Below, in pieces: positions 7,942 through 16,137 of a DNA stretch of 64,000 nucleotides (position 1 is the stretch's first letter; each line of letters opens with the position of its first letter). The position numbers were made by a program, and so were the translations under genes. Below the pieces are notes generated by a model that saw nothing but the letters and a program-made list of their open reading frames with translations, was not told the DNA's origin and did not search any database. Source of the DNA: Subtercola endophyticus (GTDB taxonomy: Bacteria; Actinomycetota; Actinomycetes; Actinomycetales; Microbacteriaceae); contig NZ_CP087997.1 of NCBI RefSeq assembly GCF_021044565.1, positions 2,542,001 to 2,606,000 of the forward strand. Reading direction: 5' to 3'.

Positions 7942-9900
7942 TCACTTGCAACCGGCCGCGGTGACCGTGCTGGCTGTCGGGTTGATCATGGGCGTGACCT
8001 GCAAAGTCGGCTTTCCGAACTTTCCGGCGGCCCCGGTGAAGGTCGCGGTGACCGTGTTCGTCTCACCCGGGGCGAGAAACACCTCGAACCGCGCAACCGG
8101 TCGGCCGAGGTCTTGCGAGCTCGACCGCACGGTGGCGCCCACACTCGTGTCGCCGGCCGTGTCTGAGGTCAACGTCGCACCGACGGGTCCATAGACGTAG
8201 ACCTCCGTGGCGATCTTCGTTCCGTGGAACACTCCCCCGGTCACGAACTCGGGCAGGTCTTGGGACTCTTCGAGCGTTTCGGTCGAGTTCAGCGTGATGG
8301 TTGTCGTGAATGTCGGATTCTGACTATTGGTGCACACATCGCTCGACATATCGGCGGTCGAATGCACCCAGTAGTCGGCCTTCGACGTTGAGACGTCTCG
8401 GAAGTAGACCCCGACCATCGACTGCTTCGTATTGTCGGTTGGAATCACGCCTTCGAGCCCGGCCTGAGTGACCAGTTGCTGCTCAGCGTCGACCGGGCTC
8501 CATGCCATCATGTTGCCTGACGAGACCGCCTTCGAAACGGCGTCGATCAACGCCGTGGGGTCTGCCTTCGTGGTGGTGATGCCGGTGAAGATGGTCTTCG
8601 CCGAGTCGGCGAAGAAGACGTCGGTCTGCGCCTCGATCTCCGATTGCGGGTAGCGCAGGTAGATGTCGTGCAGCATCAGCGAAACGACATTGTCGGCGTT
8701 GATCACGTCACCCGACGCGAGCGTCATCGGCCCCGTCGCCCCCAGAATGTAGCTGAGCGCGATCGGGTCGATCGAAATAACTCCGTCGGGTGTCACGCCG
8801 CCCTTGAACTTGGCCCAGTAGGCCTCGATGAGTTTGGCCGCCGTCGGAAAGTCGGGGCGGCTGGTCGACCAGTTCATGGTCGACGCGATGCCCGGAGAGT
8901 ACATGTCGAGCAGATTCTGGTCGAGCGTCATGACGGGGCCCTGATTGAGGGGGAAGTCGGTGCTCGACGCCTGGTCGGTGATGGCGAAGCTGCCGTTGTC
9001 GACGGTCAGCATCGACACCGACGCCGGGCCACCACCCAGCCCCGTGGTCTCGGCGTTGTTCAGAAACGCGAGCAGATAGTGCCGGGTTCCGTTCATTCCG
9101 AGAATGTTCTCGACCGTACCGATGGTGCCCCGCACCTTCGTTATTTCGTCGTGCGCCTTGCCGAGCGCCGACACGAACTGCGTCTTGGCCGAGCTGATCT
9201 GGCCCACGGTGCCGGCGGTCTGGATGCCCTGAGCCGACGCCTGCACCGACTGCATCGCCGTGTCGGCGCTGGCCAGAGCCGCGTCGCCCTGACTCAAGAG
9301 TGCGACGTTCAGTTTTCCGTCGACGGGCTTCAGCGACTCGGGAGTGACGGACGACGCAACGGAGACGAGCGGCGGCAGCGCTTGAGTGCCGATGTCGTTG
9401 AGCGCGCCAGAGAGCTCGCGCACCGCGGTCAGATTGACGCCCACGACCGGAAGACCCTCTGCGAGTCGGTACACGGGGTCATTGGTATGCGAAGCAGCAC
9501 TCTGGGCACTCGATTGGAACGTGGCGACCGACGCCGGCAGCGCCGTCACGTTGAGAGTTGTGACGTCTTTCTGAATCTCAGTAATCGAGCTCTGGGCGGT
9601 CTCGAGGTCGGATTTTGCCTGCAACGTCTGATAGGCCACCCACCCAGCCAAGGCGACGATGCCGAGAACGACGACTCCTACCGACGAGAGCACGATAGCG
9701 ACCGTACGACGACGACGACGGCTGCGCGACGAGCGTCTGCGCCTGCGCCCCGAACCTGAGCTGGAACGCGACGAGGAGTGGGTGCGTGAGTGGCTGTGCG
9801 AATGGCCGTGGGAGCGGGTGGACGACTCGTCACCCTCAGGAGCGAGACCTTCTGGCCACGTGCCGTCGGCGGCGCCAGGCTCGTCGGGCGGTGTCTGCAT
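7942..9900 (-). CDS. DUF4012 membrane-anchored protein
   Basis: A 652-residue protein. Residues about 25-70 form an unusual cytoplasmic tail with alternating His/Ser then Arg runs (HGHSHSHSRTHSS, later RRRRRSSRSRRRRR). A single transmembrane helix follows (AIVLSSVGVVVLGIVALAG), then a large extracytoplasmic domain. The part containing NNAETTGLGGGPASVSML matches the DUF4012 family, common in actinobacterial polysaccharide loci. Its biochemical role is not known. It is flanked on the same strand by the GtrA and GT4 genes, so a part in assembly or attachment of the surface glycan is plausible. A 96-bp gap separates it from the upstream GT4 gene. Confidence 0.75.
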   Translation of the reverse strand: MQTPPDEPGAADGTWPEGLAPEGDESSTRSHGHSHSHSRTHSSSRSSSGSGRRRRRSSRSRRRRRTVAIVLSSVGVVVLGIVALAGWVAYQTLQAKSDLETAQSSITEIQKDVTTLNVTALPASVATFQSSAQSAASHTNDPVYRLAEGLPVVGVNLTAVRELSGALNDIGTQALPPLVSVASSVTPESLKPVDGKLNVALLSQGDAALASADTAMQSVQASAQGIQTAGTVGQISSAKTQFVSALGKAHDEITKVRGTIGTVENILGMNGTRHYLLAFLNNAETTGLGGGPASVSMLTVDNGSFAITDQASSTDFPLNQGPVMTLDQNLLDMYSPGIASTMNWSTSRPDFPTAAKLIEAYWAKFKGGVTPDGVISIDPIALSYILGATGPMTLASGDVINADNVVSLMLHDIYLRYPQSEIEAQTDVFFADSAKTIFTGITTTKADPTALIDAVSKAVSSGNMMAWSPVDAEQQLVTQAGLEGVIPTDNTKQSMVGVYFRDVSTSKADYWVHSTADMSSDVCTNSQNPTFTTTITLNSTETLEESQDLPEFVTGGVFHGTKIATEVYVYGPVGATLTSDTAGDTSVGATVRSSSQDLGRPVARFEVFLAPGETNTVTATFTGAAGKFGKPTLQVTPMINPTASTVTAAGCK

Positions 9901-9996
9901 GGGGCCAGGGCTCCTGATGGGTCGTCTTGCGGCGGCTCGGTCGAGGGAGCGAGGGCCCCCACGGTTTCGCTCACTTTAGCAACCGGAACCCGGGAG

Positions 9997-11997
9997 TTAG
10001 CTCGAAATCAGCCGACGTTTCACCACACGAAAGGCAGCCTTGCTCGCCGCGGGCACACCCATTTCGCGTGATCGCGCCACGAAGAACCGGGCGAGCGGGC
10101 CGATTTTCGCCACCGTGCGCAGAATCGATCGTTCACGCGCCTGGCGTTCGGCTACGGCGGCGTTCGCCGCGCTCCACCAGCGCTCGAGGGTCAGCCGATC
10201 GTAGGCCCGCTGCGACTCGACCGGGGCGGTGGATGCCCGTTTCGGCGTGCTGGCGAAGGGGCGCGTCTCGGTTCCGGCACCGGCCGGATCAGCGCCCGGC
10301 GCATCGGCACGCAGCGGATCCGTCGCCAGCGCGCCAGCACTCGACGGGACGGTCACCAACGGCTCGATCAGCGCCGCCCACAGTTCTCGGGCGTAGTCGT
10401 CCCAGGTGCGGAACGACCGCGCGGCCGCCTCGGCCCGCAGCCGGCCGTACACCTCGTCGTCGTGCAGCAGGGTCGTCATGGCAACGGCGAGAGCCTCGTC
10501 GTCGCGAGCATCCACCATCAGGCAGCCGCCGCCGCGGGCCGCCTCGGCCAGGCTGCCGTGATCGGCCGTGATGACGGGTGTGCCGAGCGCGAGCGACTCG
10601 GCGACCGGCAACCCGAAGCCCTCGTGCAGGCTCGGAAAGATCGTGAATCGGGCGTCGCGGTACGAGTCGACCAGCACCTGGTCGCCCGCGCCGCGCAGCA
10701 CTTCGACGGAGTGGCCTTCGCGCTGCAGACGGGTGATCTCGGCGTCGAACTGCTTCAGATGCAGGGCTCCCCCGCCGCCGATGAAGCGCAGCCGAAAGTC
10801 TTCGCCGTTCAGCCACAGCCGCTCGGCCGCGAACAGAATGGCGGAGTGGTTCTTACGCGGCTCCTGGCTGCCGACAACGACGATGAGCGGCCCAGCCGAG
10901 CCGTTACCGCCTGCGGGCGACTCGGCGAAACCCGGAGCAGCGGCGGCCGTCGTTTTCGAGCCACTGATTCGCGACGTCGACGAAGCAGCGGCGAGCGCAG
11001 GCGCAGTGGCGAGTGACGGTGCGTTCATGGCCAGCGGCACGGTGACCACGTCGGGGCCCGTCACGCCCTGTGCGGTGAGGGCAGAGACGAAGCCCGAGAA
11101 CTCGTCGGCCGCCGACTGGCTGACTCCGGCGAGCCTGCTCGAGTGCTTCACGACGGTGAGAAACCGGGCGAACCGCTCGATTTCGCCGCCGTCTTGCGAC
11201 TGCGCACTCACGATCGGAATGGTGTCGTGGCCGACCAGCGCCACGCGGTTTCCGCTGATTGCGGCGAGACCGGCGAGGGCTGCGGCCGTATCCACCTGCG
11301 CGACCTCGATCTCGACGACGACGGAGTCGACAGGCACCACGATCGCCGCGCCCGCGCCGCCCAGGCTCGCCGGCACGAGATCAAGATCGGCACTGGCACC
11401 GGCACTGGCACCGACCTCGGCATCGGCATCGGGCCGCGGGCCGGCCGCCGAGCGCCGCGAATGTGTCGGCCAGTCGAGAACGCGGTCACGCTCACGCCCC
11501 ACCAGGGCCCGCAACGCGGTCGAGTCGTCGTTCCAGGCCGTCAGCACGAGCGGATGCTCGACCGCCCACCGAGACACCGTCTCTCTCAGTACGCGCTGAA
11601 CCCCGGTGTTGTGATCGAAGCGGCCCGCGAAGTTGGCGTCGATCACGACGGCGTTGCGCGCGAGTACGAGGGGCGCGTCGAGGCTGGTGGCGCGATCGAT
11701 GACCGCACGAAGGGAGGTGAGCAGAGCATCCAGTTCGTCTCCCGGGCCGGCCAGGGCCAGTGCCCGCCGAACGGCGCGGTGCTCGTCGAGCGTCGGAAAA
11801 ACAGTGCTGAAGGCAACGATGGCGAGCCAGATCTGGTCGTTGCGCAACGATCGTCGCACCGAGGCAGCGATGGCCGACGCCCACTCTGCGGCCTCGACGG
11901 CGGCAGGGGCACCCGCACGAGCGAGGCGCTGCGACTCGACCTCTGAACCCAGTAGAACGGGGCCCGCGACCCGAAGTCGACTCAGTAAAGCCTGCAC
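9997..11997 (-). CDS. Large GT4-family glycosyltransferase
   Basis: The third and longest member (666 residues) of the GT4 paralogue set also at 3999 and 5492. Shared landmarks are AVVIDANFAGRFDHNTGVQR, GSQEPRKNHSAIL and PSLHEGFGLPVAESLALGTP (EX7E pair). It differs by Ala/Gly/Asp-rich inserts near the middle (about residues 195-225 and 340-370) and by a C-terminal extension of about 110 residues ending in a basic helix (FRVVKRRLISS). The inserts look like low-complexity linkers of GC-rich origin. It starts 75 bp from the divergent gmd gene, so a promoter pair must lie in that gap. Probably a cytoplasmic glycan polymerising or priming enzyme; the donor is unknown. Confidence 0.85.
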   Translation of the reverse strand: MQALLSRLRVAGPVLLGSEVESQRLARAGAPAAVEAAEWASAIAASVRRSLRNDQIWLAIVAFSTVFPTLDEHRAVRRALALAGPGDELDALLTSLRAVIDRATSLDAPLVLARNAVVIDANFAGRFDHNTGVQRVLRETVSRWAVEHPLVLTAWNDDSTALRALVGRERDRVLDWPTHSRRSAAGPRPDADAEVGASAGASADLDLVPASLGGAGAAIVVPVDSVVVEIEVAQVDTAAALAGLAAISGNRVALVGHDTIPIVSAQSQDGGEIERFARFLTVVKHSSRLAGVSQSAADEFSGFVSALTAQGVTGPDVVTVPLAMNAPSLATAPALAAASSTSRISGSKTTAAAAPGFAESPAGGNGSAGPLIVVVGSQEPRKNHSAILFAAERLWLNGEDFRLRFIGGGGALHLKQFDAEITRLQREGHSVEVLRGAGDQVLVDSYRDARFTIFPSLHEGFGLPVAESLALGTPVITADHGSLAEAARGGGCLMVDARDDEALAVAMTTLLHDDEVYGRLRAEAAARSFRTWDDYARELWAALIEPLVTVPSSAGALATDPLRADAPGADPAGAGTETRPFASTPKRASTAPVESQRAYDRLTLERWWSAANAAVAERQARERSILRTVAKIGPLARFFVARSREMGVPAASKAAFRVVKRRLISS

Positions 11998-12072
11998 CGT
12001 GGAATACTAGTTGATCGCACGCCTTCGAAACGGCTGGCGTCAGCATGACCGACACAGAACACCGAGGAATTT

Positions 12073-13059
12073 ATGCCCCGCGCTCTTATTACTGGTATCA
12101 CTGGCCAGGATGGCCTTTATTTGGGGGAGCTTCTGCTCTCGAAGGGGTATGAGGTTTATGGTCTGATTCGGGGGCAGAACAACCCGAAGCGGGCGCTGGT
12201 GGAGGCGACTTTGCCGGGGGTGAAGGTGCTCACGGGTGATTTGACGGATCTGTCGAGTCTGATCCGGGCGTTGGAGGCGGCGAAGCCGGACGAGTTCTAT
12301 AACTTGGGTGCGATCTCGTTCGTGGCGTATTCGTGGGAGAACGCGTCGTTGACGACGGAGGTGACCGCGAAGGGTGTGCTGAACGCACTCGAAGCGGTGC
12401 GCCTGTATTCCGGGGATGACCCGAAGAAGGTGCGGTTCTACCAGGCATCGAGTTCTGAGATGTTCGGGAAGGTGCAGCAGGTTCCGCAGAACGAGGACAC
12501 CCTGTTGTGGCCGCGGTCGCCGTACGGGGTCGCGAAGGTGTTCGGGCATTACATGACGATCAACTATCGGGAGTCGTACGGCATGCACGCCTCTTCTGGT
12601 GTGTTGTTCAATCATGAGTCGCCCAGGCGTGGTCCGGAGTTCGTGACCCGTAAGGTGTCGCAGGCGGTGGCCCGGATCAGTCTGGGTTTGCAGGACAAGA
12701 TCGTGCTCGGCAATTTGGATGCCCGCCGGGACTGGGGATTCGCCGGCGACTATGTCGAGGCGATGTGGTTGATGTTGCAGCAAGACGAGGCTGACGACTA
12801 TGTGATCTCGACGGGTGAGACGCACGAGATCCGTGAGTTGTTGCAGCGGGCGTTCGCGGTTGTGGGGATCACGGACTGGGAGCAGTACGTGGAGCAGAAT
12901 CCGGAGTTCATGCGTCCCGCGGAGGTCGATCTGCTGATCGGGTCGAGTGCGAAGGCGGAGCGGGTTCTGGGCTGGAAGCCGAAGGTCGATTTCGGGCAAC
13001 TCGTCACGATGATGGTCGAGAACGACGTCATCGAGCAGAAGGCCCTCGCCCGACTGTGA
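12073..13059 (+). CDS. gmd: GDP-mannose 4,6-dehydratase
   Basis: A 328-residue extended SDR enzyme, expected to convert GDP-D-mannose to GDP-4-dehydro-6-deoxy-D-mannose, precursor of fucose, rhamnose or perosamine donors. Visible motifs are the NAD(P)-binding ITGITGQDG at residues 6-14, ASSSEMFG with the catalytic acid, YGVAK (the YxxxK pair), and NHESPRRGPEFVTRK, a strong Gmd signature. A GAGGAA ribosome site precedes the ATG. Synonymous codons are unlike those of the neighbours, with many TTG, GGG, GGT and TAT, hinting at recent acquisition. GDP-mannose could come from the guanylyltransferase at the right edge. No Rmd/Fcl-type reductase is visible in the window. Confidence 0.9.
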   Translation: MPRALITGITGQDGLYLGELLLSKGYEVYGLIRGQNNPKRALVEATLPGVKVLTGDLTDLSSLIRALEAAKPDEFYNLGAISFVAYSWENASLTTEVTAKGVLNALEAVRLYSGDDPKKVRFYQASSSEMFGKVQQVPQNEDTLLWPRSPYGVAKVFGHYMTINYRESYGMHASSGVLFNHESPRRGPEFVTRKVSQAVARISLGLQDKIVLGNLDARRDWGFAGDYVEAMWLMLQQDEADDYVISTGETHEIRELLQRAFAVVGITDWEQYVEQNPEFMRPAEVDLLIGSSAKAERVLGWKPKVDFGQLVTMMVENDVIEQKALARL

Positions 13060-13118
13060 CAGCAGCCCTCCCCGCAACGCCACGACTTCGTGGCGCCTGA
13101 CCCGAAACGGAACTGACC

Positions 13119-14087
13119 GTGCCTGTCGCGTTGATCACCGGTATCTCCGGGCAAGACGGTTCGTACCTGGCCGAGTCTCTGCTCGCTGACGGGTATCAGG
13201 TGCACGGTGTTGTGCGCAGCCCGGGCGAGGAGAACATCGGCGGTCTCGGTGCGCCTGACGCACTCACTCTGCACACTCTGAACCTGCTCGAACCGGGCCG
13301 GCTCGAAGAGCTGGTCGCCGAGGTGCGCCCAGACGAGGTCTACAGTCTCGCTGCGATCAGTTCGGTGTTCGAGTCGTGGAAGAACCCGGTGCGCACCGGG
13401 GAGGTCAACGGGCAGGTCGTGGTCAGGCTGCTCGAGAGCGCACAGCGGTTGAGCGCCGACCACGGGCATCCGGTTCGCCTGGTGCACGCGTCGAGCGCGG
13501 AGATCTTCGGCCAGGCGACCCAATCGCCCCAAACCGAGTCGACGCCGATCGCGCCGACGTCGCCATACGGGGCGTCGAAGGCGTACGCGCACCTCTCTGC
13601 GGGGGTGTTCCGCGCGCGCGGTCTGCACGTGTCGAACTGTGTGCTCTACAACCACGAGTCCCCGCGCCGGCCCGAGACGTTCGTGACCCGCAAGATCACG
13701 GCGGGTGTCGCCCGCATCAGCGCCGGCCTGCAAGACGGTCTCGAACTCGGCAACCTCGATGCACGCCGCGACTGGGGCTGGGCACCCGATTACGTGGCCG
13801 CGATGCGTTTGGCCGCGACAGCGCCCGAGGCGCAGGACTTCATCATCGCGACCGGGGTCTCCCACACCATCGGCGACTTTCTCGATGCTGCCTTCGACCG
13901 GGTCGGCATCACCGACTGGTCGGGCCTCGTGACCGTGAACCCCGCGTTCGTGCGACCCGTCGACCCGTCTGAACAACTCGGCGACGCCAGCAAAGCACAC
14001 GCCGTGCTCGGCTGGTCGCCCACGATCGACTTCGCCACCCTCGTTCACCGCATGGTCGACCACGACCTCGAGCTTCTGGCCACCTGA
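13119..14087 (+). CDS. Gmd-like NAD-dependent sugar dehydratase/epimerase
   Basis: A 322-residue paralogue of the preceding gmd product, starting 59 bp downstream. It retains ITGISGQDGSYLAESLL, the YGASK catalytic pair, NHESPRRPETFVTRK and LGNLDARRDWGW, all Gmd-like. The active-site strand reads ASSAEIFG, so the serine before the catalytic Glu in its sister is Ala here. Codon use matches the rest of the locus (C/G-ending), unlike gmd. It may be a second 4,6-dehydratase, or a partner acting on the Gmd product or another GDP-sugar. The usual reductases look different, so I do not call it Rmd. GTG start at 13119. The SDR fold is certain; the specific reaction is not. Confidence 0.8.
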   Translation: MPVALITGISGQDGSYLAESLLADGYQVHGVVRSPGEENIGGLGAPDALTLHTLNLLEPGRLEELVAEVRPDEVYSLAAISSVFESWKNPVRTGEVNGQVVVRLLESAQRLSADHGHPVRLVHASSAEIFGQATQSPQTESTPIAPTSPYGASKAYAHLSAGVFRARGLHVSNCVLYNHESPRRPETFVTRKITAGVARISAGLQDGLELGNLDARRDWGWAPDYVAAMRLAATAPEAQDFIIATGVSHTIGDFLDAAFDRVGITDWSGLVTVNPAFVRPVDPSEQLGDASKAHAVLGWSPTIDFATLVHRMVDHDLELLAT

Positions 14088-14092
14088 TCGGC

Positions 14093-15286
14093 GTGAACAG
14101 CACGACCCGCCCTCGTTCCGCCCCGATCGTTCTGCTCGACGCGACGGCGATCCCCGCCGACCGAGGCGGGGTCGGGCGTTACGTCGAGAATCTCGTCCCC
14201 GAGCTGGTCGCAAGCGGCGTCGACCTCGTGGTGGTCTGCCAGCAACGCGACGAAGCCGGGTTCACGGCGAGTGGCGCCCGAACCATCGTCGCTGCCGGAT
14301 GGGCGGCACGGGCATCCGGCCGGTTCGCCTGGGAGCAGGTCGCGCTGCCGAGTATCGCCCGTCGTGCCGGCGCGGCGGTGCTGCACTCGCCGCACTACAC
14401 GTTTCCGCTGTTCAGCCGCCGCAAGCGCGTGGTCACGATTCACGACCTGACGTTCTTCACGGCGCCCGAGGTGCACAGCCGGCTGAAGCGCGTCTTCTTT
14501 CGCAGTTGGATTCGTGCCGCCAAGGCCCTGCGACTCGTGGTCGTCACGCCAAGCCAGACCACTGCCGACGAATACGTGCGCATCACTCGGGCCTCTCCCA
14601 GCCGCGTGTTCGCGGCGCCGCTCGGCTACGACACGGCGGTGTTCCACGTGCCGAGCGAGGCCGATCTCACCGCGTTCCGCAGCACACTCGTGCCAGAACC
14701 CGAGGCGTGGGTCGCTTTTCTCGGCACACTCGAGCCGCGCAAGAACGTTCCCGCCCTCATCGAGGGGTTCGTGAGCGCGACTCGCTCCACTTCACCCGAC
14801 CAACGACCCGCACTGCTGCTGGCCGGGGGCGCGGGCTGGGATGAAGCGGTCGCCGGCTCGGTCGAAGCAGCGCGAGGCGCCGGCTTCGACATCCGGATGC
14901 TCGGCTACGCCCCGCTCGAACACCTGCGCGCTCTGCTCGGCGGAGCCCGCGTCACGGCCTACCCGAGCCTCGGCGAGGGGTTCGGCCTGCCCGTGCTCGA
15001 GGCCATGGCGAGCGGAGCCTGTGTACTCACCTCGCGTGAACTGTCGTTGCCCGAGGTGGGCGGCGACGCCGTCGCCTACTGCGCAACAGACGCCGCGAGC
15101 ATCGGTCGCGAGCTGGCTCGATTGCTGGCCGATGAGCCCGGGCGAGAAGCATATGCCGCTGCGGGCATACAACGCGCAGCGCAGTTCTCGTGGGCTCGCT
15201 GCGCGGCGCGACACACCGTTGCGTTCGCCGCTGCCCTGGGCCGTCGTGCCCTGGTACCGAGCGGTGTGGTCGGGAGGCACGCATGA
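14093..15286 (+). CDS. GT4-family glycosyltransferase
   Basis: A 397-residue GT-B enzyme. The N-terminal half has a donor/acceptor-loop motif DRGGVGRYVENLVPEL; the C-terminal half has LGTLEPRKNVPALIEGF and PSLGEGFGLPVLEAMASG with the EX7E pair. Such enzymes are retaining mannosyl-, rhamnosyl- or similar transferases acting on polyprenyl-linked glycan intermediates. The GTG start at 14093 lies 5 nt after the stop of the Gmd-like gene, and its own stop overlaps the next gene by 4 bp, so genes 12073-17586 appear to form one plus-strand operon. No membrane helix is seen. Substrate unknown. Confidence 0.87.
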   Translation: MNSTTRPRSAPIVLLDATAIPADRGGVGRYVENLVPELVASGVDLVVVCQQRDEAGFTASGARTIVAAGWAARASGRFAWEQVALPSIARRAGAAVLHSPHYTFPLFSRRKRVVTIHDLTFFTAPEVHSRLKRVFFRSWIRAAKALRLVVVTPSQTTADEYVRITRASPSRVFAAPLGYDTAVFHVPSEADLTAFRSTLVPEPEAWVAFLGTLEPRKNVPALIEGFVSATRSTSPDQRPALLLAGGAGWDEAVAGSVEAARGAGFDIRMLGYAPLEHLRALLGGARVTAYPSLGEGFGLPVLEAMASGACVLTSRELSLPEVGGDAVAYCATDAASIGRELARLLADEPGREAYAAAGIQRAAQFSWARCAARHTVAFAAALGRRALVPSGVVGRHA

Positions 15287-16134
15287 CGAGCCCCATCGCA
15301 CTGATAACAGTGAGCTACTTCTCGGGCGACGACGTCGCGAACTGCCTGCGCTCCGTCGCGGCGGCGAGCGCCGAGCCGCCACAGCTGATCGTGGTGAACA
15401 ACGCGGCGACGGATGATCTGCAACCCGTTCTCGCTCCCTTTCCCACTGCAACCGTACTGAACCCCGGCAGCAACCTCGGCTACGGTGCGGCGGTGAACCT
15501 CGCCGCCGGGTCTCTGCCGGTTTCGGCCGAATGGATTCTCGTCACCAACCCCGACGTCGAGTTCACCCCCGGTAGTATCGACGCCCTTCTGGCCGTTGCG
15601 ACGGCAGACGACCGCATCGGAGTGGTCGGCCCGCGCATCACGAATGACGACGGTACGATTTATCCGTCGGCCCGGGCTCTGCCGTCTTTCACGGCGGGCG
15701 CCGGCCACGCGATCTTTCACCGGGTCTGGCCGGGCAACCCCTGGTCTCGCCGCTACCTGCAGGCCGATCGCTCGCAGACCCGTTCAGACCGACCGGTCAC
15801 CTCGGGCTGGCTCTCGGGCGCCTGCCTGCTCGTTCGCCGAACGGCCTTCGAAGAGGTCGGCGGTTTCGACGACCGCTTCTTCATGTACTTCGAAGACGTC
15901 GACCTCGGTGAGCGTCTGGCGAACGCCGGCTGGAAGGTGCTCTACGTACCGACGGCCTCGGTGGCGCATGCGGGCGGCACCTCGACGAAGGCGCACTCCG
16001 CGGCCATGACGAGGGCGCACCATCACAGCGCGTATCTCTACCTCGCCAAGCGGTACCACCAGTGGTACTACCTTCCCGTTCGGGTGGCCCTGCGCGTGGG
16101 TCTCGGCCTGCGTTCCGCTGCAGCCGGGCGGTGA
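15283..16134 (+). CDS. GT2-family glycosyltransferase, WbbL/rhamnosyltransferase-like
   Basis: A 283-residue inverting GT-A enzyme. Motifs in order are ALITVSYFSGDD at the N-terminus, VVNNAATDD, a metal-binding TNPDVEF, GWLSGACLLVRR and FDDRFFMYFEDVDLGERL (the ED acid-base region). This layout is typical of dTDP-rhamnose transferases of the WbbL group. The ATG at 15283 overlaps the preceding stop (ATGA) and fixes the start, although the frame is open further upstream. The next gene begins 3 nt after its stop. It would add a single sugar to a lipid-linked or growing glycan at the cytoplasmic membrane face. Rhamnose specificity is only an analogy. Confidence 0.87.
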   Translation: MTSPIALITVSYFSGDDVANCLRSVAAASAEPPQLIVVNNAATDDLQPVLAPFPTATVLNPGSNLGYGAAVNLAAGSLPVSAEWILVTNPDVEFTPGSIDALLAVATADDRIGVVGPRITNDDGTIYPSARALPSFTAGAGHAIFHRVWPGNPWSRRYLQADRSQTRSDRPVTSGWLSGACLLVRRTAFEEVGGFDDRFFMYFEDVDLGERLANAGWKVLYVPTASVAHAGGTSTKAHSAAMTRAHHHSAYLYLAKRYHQWYYLPVRVALRVGLGLRSAAAGR

Positions 16135-16137
16135 GCC

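Noticed and set aside
13119-14087. Calling the second SDR gene rmd (GDP-4-dehydro-6-deoxy-D-mannose reductase)
   Set aside because: It keeps the Gmd-type NHESPRR and FVTRK signature, which reductases lack.
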